A DNA stretch of 19,141 nucleotides from Gemmatimonadales bacterium (GTDB lineage Bacteria; Gemmatimonadota; Gemmatimonadetes; Gemmatimonadales; GWC2-71-9), in NCBI GenBank assembly GCA_025929805.1, contig JAICPP010000036.1:1-19141 (forward strand), given 5' to 3'. Below the pieces are notes generated by a model, which did no database searches, was not told the DNA's origin, and saw nothing but the letters and a program-made list of their open reading frames with translations. Numbering within the stretch: the first letter of the stretch is position 1; every line of letters begins with the position of its first letter. A program made the position numbers and the translations under genes. Shown piece after piece: positions 14,923-19,141 of the stretch.

Positions 14923-16245
14923 ATGACCCCTGAAGATGCACCTCGCACTCGGACCCGTCGAGAGACGCCTGCCGTACTCCTGCGCTACTCCCTCCTATTT
15001 CTATGGGCAGGCTTCATGGGATGCGGGGCCGCTGCCAGTGACCCTGGCACAGGCCCGTCACCAACCGCCGCCCGTTACCTCTATGTCTGGGCCGGGGACA
15101 AGGACGAGCGCGCCTCCGATTTCCTCGCTACGGTGGACGTGAGTCCTGGTAGTCCGAGGTATGGGGACATCATCGCGAGCGAGCCGGTCGGCATGGCAGG
15201 CACGCTCCCGCATCACATGGAGTACGAGGTGCCGGCCTCGAGCCACCTCCTCTTCGCCAATGGACACCATCACGAGCAGCTCTTCCTGTTCGACATCCGC
15301 GACCCGGCACGCCCGCGGCTGAGCCGGACGCTGGGGGCGGCGGCGCCGTACCGCTTTCCCCACGACATCGTGCGGCTCCCGAACGGGAACGTCCTGGTAG
15401 GGCATCTCCGCGGACCCGGAGCCAGCCCGGTTCCTGGTGACACCAACCAGCCCGGAGGACACGGAGGGATCGCTGAGCTCGATCCAGACGGTCGAGTATT
15501 GCGGGTTGTCGGCGCCGGCGATTCCACTGTCCATGTTCCGATCCGGCCGTATTCCTTTGCCATCCTGCCCGGTACGGATCGCATGCTCATGACCAGCGCT
15601 CCCATGATGGAAGACACCACCGCCGATGTCGTCCAGATCCGCCGGCTCTCCGATCTCGGCCTGGTCCGTACCCTGGAAGTGCCACCCGCGCGCCTCCCCA
15701 ACGGCTCCGTGCAGCCGCGGGGCCACCAATACCCCTTTGAGCCGCGAGTCATGGCCGATGGGACGGTGCTCCTCAACACGTACGGGTGTGGCTTCTATCA
15801 GGTGACCGGCGCGGCAGGCGATGCTCCCCGGATCAGAAACGTCTACACCATCGAGGTCCCGCCGGAGCGACTCGGGATGTGCGGCATACCGGTCGTGGTC
15901 GGAGACTACTGGATCATGGCGGTCGGGCTCCTCAACGCACTCATCGCACTGGATGTGAGCGATCCCACGCGACCCCGGGAAGTCGCAAGACTAATGGCAG
16001 ACACGACTTTTCGGCCGCACTGGCTGGCCCGCGATCCGGGCTCGGACCGAGTGGTTGTAGGAGCACAGGACGGAGGCGAAGACCGGATACTCATGGCGCG
16101 AGTGGACGCTCGAACCGGGCAGCTCGAGTGGGACGAGTCGTTGCGGTTGGACAACGGGCAACTCGGTATCAGCCTCAAGCGGGAGGAATGGCCGCACGGG
16201 GCAACGGGCGAGGCGTTCGCCCACGCAGCGCTGTTTAGTCGCTGA
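14923..16245 (+). CDS. SBP56 (selenium-binding protein 1/methanethiol oxidase) family lipoprotein
   Basis: A 440-residue exported protein. After the signal (YSLLFLWAGFMGC, lipid cysteine C34) and a short linker, the domain (about 50-440) follows the SBP56 order: YLYVWAGDKDERASDFLATVD is the opening strand pair, here in residues 52-72, then S-P-R-Y-G-D-I-I, HHMEYE with H97-H98, the FANGHHHEQLFLFDI blade with H115-H117, FPHDIV (H147), HGGIAELD (H180), TYGCGFY (C289), and FRPHWL (H366). Many of these histidines are the candidate metal ligands of a family whose human member is a copper-dependent methanethiol oxidase. The protein is somewhat shorter than cytosolic SBP56 members (about 460-470). 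Lipid anchoring implies action outside the cytoplasm. The MFS gene begins 4 bp after its stop, so the two are probably coupled. Confidence 0.75.
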   Translation: MTPEDAPRTRTRRETPAVLLRYSLLFLWAGFMGCGAAASDPGTGPSPTAARYLYVWAGDKDERASDFLATVDVSPGSPRYGDIIASEPVGMAGTLPHHMEYEVPASSHLLFANGHHHEQLFLFDIRDPARPRLSRTLGAAAPYRFPHDIVRLPNGNVLVGHLRGPGASPVPGDTNQPGGHGGIAELDPDGRVLRVVGAGDSTVHVPIRPYSFAILPGTDRMLMTSAPMMEDTTADVVQIRRLSDLGLVRTLEVPPARLPNGSVQPRGHQYPFEPRVMADGTVLLNTYGCGFYQVTGAAGDAPRIRNVYTIEVPPERLGMCGIPVVVGDYWIMAVGLLNALIALDVSDPTRPREVARLMADTTFRPHWLARDPGSDRVVVGAQDGGEDRILMARVDARTGQLEWDESLRLDNGQLGISLKREEWPHGATGEAFAHAALFSR

Positions 16246-16249
16246 GTCC

Positions 16250-17515
16250 ATGGAAGTCGCCGCCGTCCAGCGCCGTACTCTCCGACTATTGGTCGTGACG
16301 CAGATCATCAGCGGCGTCGGCATCGCGATCGGCGCGTCGGTCGGGGCGCTGCTGGCCGCGGACATCGCGGGCATTGGCGTATCGGGTCTGGCCCAGAGCG
16401 CCAACGTGGTCGGAGCCGCCCTCTGGGCGGTGCCTGCGACGGCGATCGTGGAGCGCCATGGCCGCCGGCCGAGTCTTGCGGCGTGCTACTTCATCGCGGC
16501 GGTGGGGGCGGTCGTTATTGTCACTGCTGCGGTACGAGGATCGATCCCGCTCCTGTTCCCGGGCTTCTTTCTGTTCGGCGGCGCGACGGCCGCGAGTCTG
16601 CAGGCGCGCTATGCCGCGGTGGACCTGGCACCGGCAGCGTTGCGGGGCCGCCATCTCTCCCTGATCGTGTGGGCGACGACGATCGGTGCCGTGGTCGGAC
16701 CGAGCCTGGCGCCGTTTGCCGGCGCAGCGCTGGAGCAGTTCGGCGTACCGACACTGGCGGGCCCGTTCTTCTTCTCGTCACTGCTGTTCGGGCTGGCGAC
16801 ACTCCTGCTATTGCTGCTGCTCAGGCCGGACCCGGCGGTAGTCGCGCGCGCCACTATGGTAAGTCCGTCGGGTGTTCGTAGCGGCGGGATGCGTGCTGCC
16901 CTCCGGCTCGTCTTTTCAAAGGCGCCGGCTCGGCTGGGGGTGAGCGCGATGGCCATCGGGAACGTGGTGATGGTCGGCGTTATGACCATGACGCCGGTGC
17001 ATATCAAAGGCGCCGGGCACGACGCGGCGCACACGCTCCGCATCGTCGGCCTGGTGCTCAGCTTTCACATCGCGGGCATGTTCGCGTTTTCCCCAGTCTT
17101 CGGCTGGCTCACGGATAAGCTCGGCCGACGTCCCGTCATCTTCGCCGGCATTGCACTGCTGCTCACCGCCTGTGCCCTGGCTGGAAACGCAGGCCACCAG
17201 CCGGTGCTTCTTGCCACTGGACTGATGATCCTGGGCCTGGGTTGGTCGGCCACCATGGTGGCCGGCTCCACGCTGCTCACCGAATCGGTCCCCGTGGAGT
17301 TGCGCGCCTCCGCCCAGGGAGCTTCGGATCTCCTGATGGGACTGGCCGGGGCGTCGGCCGGCGCCCTCTCCGGGGCCGTCGTGGATTCCTGGGGATACCC
17401 CACTCTGGCTCTGCTGGCCGCCCTCGCAACGGTGCCGCTGCTCGTTCTCGTATCGCTGTCGCCCAGTCGCATTTACAATCAGGCCGAAGCCGCGAAAGCG
17501 GTGGATCGACAATGA
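16250..17515 (+). CDS. Major facilitator superfamily transporter
   Basis: A 421-residue membrane protein with about twelve hydrophobic segments. The two halves are separated by a loop at about residues 192-225. The MFS loop motif appears in both halves, as ERHGRRPS (68-75) and GWLTDKLGRRPVI (285-297), and the GPSLAPFAG segment (150-158) is a typical antiporter-style helix-5 sequence. It should move a small molecule across the inner membrane, most likely as a drug-type or metabolite exporter. The substrate is not indicated. It starts 4 bp after the SBP56-like gene and probably shares its transcript. The ATG has no strong ribosome site of its own, so translational coupling is likely. Confidence 0.88.
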   Translation: MEVAAVQRRTLRLLVVTQIISGVGIAIGASVGALLAADIAGIGVSGLAQSANVVGAALWAVPATAIVERHGRRPSLAACYFIAAVGAVVIVTAAVRGSIPLLFPGFFLFGGATAASLQARYAAVDLAPAALRGRHLSLIVWATTIGAVVGPSLAPFAGAALEQFGVPTLAGPFFFSSLLFGLATLLLLLLLRPDPAVVARATMVSPSGVRSGGMRAALRLVFSKAPARLGVSAMAIGNVVMVGVMTMTPVHIKGAGHDAAHTLRIVGLVLSFHIAGMFAFSPVFGWLTDKLGRRPVIFAGIALLLTACALAGNAGHQPVLLATGLMILGLGWSATMVAGSTLLTESVPVELRASAQGASDLLMGLAGASAGALSGAVVDSWGYPTLALLAALATVPLLVLVSLSPSRIYNQAEAAKAVDRQ

Positions 17516-17584
17516 CTTCGCATTACACCCCAATTTCTTTGCTGGATTGTGACATTCGGACGTTCCCATCCGAGACACGCGAGG

Positions 17585-17613
17585 TTGCCCCTCCGCGGTC
17601 GCCCACAGATATT
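17585..17613 (+). promoter_or_regulatory. Possible promoter of the VOC-family gene
   Basis: TTGCCC (17585-17590) and GATATT (17608-17613) are 17 nt apart and would give a leader of about 27 nt carrying an AGGAG ribosome site before the ATG at 17647. The match is partial. The rest of the 131-nt spacer after the MFS gene shows no clear terminator. Confidence 0.28.
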
Positions 17614-17646
17614 CGCCGCTGCCACTATTCACGGTAGGAGACCATC

Positions 17647-18129
17647 ATGGCTAAGGCAGCGAAAGCGATTCCCGCAGGGTACCACACCGTAACACCCAGC
17701 CTCGTCGTCGCCGGGGCGGCGAAGGCGATCGAGTTCTATAAGAAGGCTTTAGGCGCCGAAGAGATCATGCGATTTCCGGGGCCCAACGGGACCCTGATGC
17801 ACGCCGAGATCAAGCTGGGCGATTCCGTCATCATGCTGGGCGATGAGATGCCCGAACAGGGCGGCAGGAGCCCGAAATCGTATGGGGGCACGCCGGTCAG
17901 CTTCTTCGTGTACCGCGAGAACGTGGAGTCGGCCTGGAAGCGGGCGGTGGATGCCGGGGCCAAGGAGATCATGCCGCTGCAGGACATGTTCTGGGGCGAT
18001 CGCACCGGATGCCTGGAGGACCCGTTCGGGCACCGCTGGTGGCTGGCCCAGCATGTCCAGGATCTCACACCCGAGGAGATCCAGCGGAACGCGGAGGCGT
18101 TCTTCTCGCAGATGCAGCCGGCATCCTAG
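17647..18129 (+). CDS. VOC superfamily (glyoxalase/PhnB-like) protein
   Basis: A 160-residue soluble protein made of the paired beta-alpha-beta-beta-beta units of the vicinal oxygen chelate fold. The first unit spans about residues 13-65 (TVTPSLVVAGAAKAIEFYKKALGAE, here residues 14-38 in part, then HAEIKLGDSVIMLGDE). The second spans about 82-140, with FFVYRENVESAW, MFWGDR (114-119) and DPFGHRWWLAQH (125-136), the last being the family's ending. This subgroup is close to PhnB/YdcJ-style proteins often labelled glyoxalase or bleomycin-resistance-like, but the usual metal ligands are not all evident, so catalysis is uncertain. The ATG is preceded by GTAGGAG at about 7 nt. A strong intrinsic terminator 24 nt after the stop suggests the unit ends here. 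Confidence 0.88.
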   Translation: MAKAAKAIPAGYHTVTPSLVVAGAAKAIEFYKKALGAEEIMRFPGPNGTLMHAEIKLGDSVIMLGDEMPEQGGRSPKSYGGTPVSFFVYRENVESAWKRAVDAGAKEIMPLQDMFWGDRTGCLEDPFGHRWWLAQHVQDLTPEEIQRNAEAFFSQMQPAS

Positions 18130-18153
18130 TATCGCGTTGTACCGGCTTAAGTG

Positions 18154-18187
18154 AGAGCGGACCGATCCATGGTCCGCTCTTTCTTTT
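18154..18187 (+). terminator. Rho-independent terminator of the VOC gene
   Basis: AGAGCGGACC (18154-18163) pairs perfectly over 10 bp with GGTCCGCTCT (18171-18180) around a 7-nt loop, and TTCTTTT follows at once. It lies 24 nt after the VOC stop. It is the clearest terminator in the window and faces the converging TPR gene. Confidence 0.9.
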
Positions 18188-18271
18188 GTGGCCATACCGA
18201 TTGTAGTACTGGGCGATGCTTAGGTTCGAGCTGAGGTGATGAGGGGGTATGCGGATCCTTTCGGCGGCCAT

Positions 18272-19141
18272 TCAGACCAGGTTCATCTTCCTGAGCAACG
18301 CCTGGAAGCGGGGATGCCCCCGCAGTGAAGTGAAGAGGAAGGAGCCTTTGACGCCAAACACCCCGCCGGCTCGCTCCTCATACGCCCGCTCCAGCCAATC
18401 CATGGCCCTATCCTGCTCACCGAGGCCAGTGTGGACGTATGCCATGTGATAGGGTGAGACGTATCGCTCGGTCGACAGCTCCTCGAGCCGGCGCAGCACC
18501 CCGCGGGCCTCCTCGGTCCGACCCACCGTCGCCAACGCCTGCCCCAGCTGCGCCAGGTAGAGGCTGCTGTCGGGGGCGAGGGAGAGCGCTCGTTCCAGCT
18601 CGGCGAGCCCCTGGTCTGGTTTCCCCGTGAGCATGTAGGCCCACCCGAGCGTCGCATGCGCCAGCGGGAAATGGGGCTCGATCTCGACCACCCGAATAAT
18701 GGTGCGCAGAGCCTCATCATACCTGCCGGCCCGCAGGAATGTGGTCGCGATATCCATGCGGTGGGCCAGCGGATCGAGCTCATGGGCGCGCCGCTGCTTC
18801 TCGATGGCCTCGTCATAGCGTTCCAAGGCGGATAACATCAGGCCATAAAAGTCGTAAGCGTCTCCGCTGTTCGGGTTCAGCTCGATCGCCCGCTTGAACT
18901 CCGCTTCCGCCCCGGCCCAGTCGTAGTCGCAGGCGAACTTGAGGTGCCCCAACACGGCATGTCCTTCGGCCAGGCCGCTGTCGATCTCGAGAGCCAGGGC
19001 GACCGCGGCTTTGGCTCGTTGAAAGGCCTCCTGCGCCGGGAGCGCACCTGCGATGGCCAGCCCCATGTCGGTGTAGGTGTAGGCGATGGTGGCGTAGGCC
19101 AGCGCATAGTTCGGGTCTCGGGCGACCGCCTGCTCCAGGTA
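18272..19141 (-). CDS. TPR-repeat protein, C-terminal part (runs off the window)
   Basis: The frame is open from the window edge to a TGA at 18272-18274, showing 289 residues of a longer protein. An internal ATG at 19066 is not a credible start, because the codons before it (YLEQAVARDPNYALAYA) are already a TPR unit. About seven tetratricopeptide repeats follow, for example EFKRAIELNPNSGDAYDFYG, LRTIIRVVEIEPHFPLAHAT and LERALSLAPDSSLYLAQLG. The end, MDWLERAYEERAGG then LRGHPRFQALLRKMNL, is the kind of C terminus I know from large Acidobacteria/Gemmatimonadota regulators that combine a Ser/Thr kinase or a winged-helix/TolB-like domain with TPRs. The upstream domain is outside the window, so that architecture is inferred. 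The TPRs would bind partner proteins. The gene converges on the VOC unit. Confidence 0.8.
   Translation of the reverse strand, partial: YLEQAVARDPNYALAYATIAYTYTDMGLAIAGALPAQEAFQRAKAAVALALEIDSGLAEGHAVLGHLKFACDYDWAGAEAEFKRAIELNPNSGDAYDFYGLMLSALERYDEAIEKQRRAHELDPLAHRMDIATTFLRAGRYDEALRTIIRVVEIEPHFPLAHATLGWAYMLTGKPDQGLAELERALSLAPDSSLYLAQLGQALATVGRTEEARGVLRRLEELSTERYVSPYHMAYVHTGLGEQDRAMDWLERAYEERAGGVFGVKGSFLFTSLRGHPRFQALLRKMNLV

Noticed and set aside
14801..14941. N-terminal extension of the alpha/beta hydrolase to an ATG at 14941
   Set aside because: It would overlap the divergent SBP56-like gene and has no domain content. A strong AAAGGAGG points to GTG 14800.

Overview
This is a GC-rich, gene-dense bacterial chromosomal window with no RNA gene, transposase or CRISPR array that I can see. 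Its most distinctive trait is a run of secreted lipoproteins whose signal peptides end in motifs such as 'ACGGDD' or 'ACGDDGGG'. They carry PEGA-like and bacterial Ig-like domains and sit beside a TonB-family protein. This style fits a soil-type Gemmatimonadota bacterium or a relative. The assignment rests on protein style, not on a marker gene.

Layout. Positions 2-1968 (+) hold the 3' end of a HipA-like kinase gene, an overlapping DUF3037 gene and a lipid-anchored nucleotide pyrophosphatase/phosphodiesterase. Positions 1997-3195 (-) hold two translationally coupled small lipoproteins. Positions 3352-7163 (+) hold a mosaic PEGA/Ig lipoprotein and a galactose-oxidase-like copper-radical enzyme. 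Positions 7441-8889 (-) hold a PQQ-dependent sugar dehydrogenase-like lipoprotein, divergent from a TonB-family gene (9061-9762, +). Positions 9829-11025 (-) hold a DUF4185-like propeller lipoprotein. Its start codon lies inside a 232-bp element bounded by inverted repeats (11001-11232). Positions 11296-13074 (+) hold a cysteine-rich serine beta-lactamase-like lipoprotein with a strong promoter placed for leaderless transcription. Positions 13127-14800 (-) hold an alpha/beta hydrolase followed by a SAM methyltransferase. Positions 14923-17515 (+) hold a lipoprotein version of the selenium-binding-protein (SBP56) family and an MFS transporter 4 bp behind it. Positions 17647-18129 (+) hold a VOC/glyoxalase-fold protein ending in a clear intrinsic terminator. 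From 18272 to the window edge (-) runs the C-terminal part of a TPR protein.

How the genes may work together. Eight or nine of the sixteen genes encode exported, probably lipid-anchored proteins, and three of these resemble cofactor-dependent oxidoreductases: a Cu-radical oxidase, a PQQ dehydrogenase and an SBP56-like protein. With the phosphodiesterase and the TonB protein this suggests a cell-surface toolkit for oxidising and scavenging extracellular organic matter. No single operon links them, so this is an inference from clustering. I found no clear new multi-gene system. The points most worth following are the inverted-repeat element that supplies a lipoprotein start, the possible leaderless promoter, and the SBP56-MFS pair.
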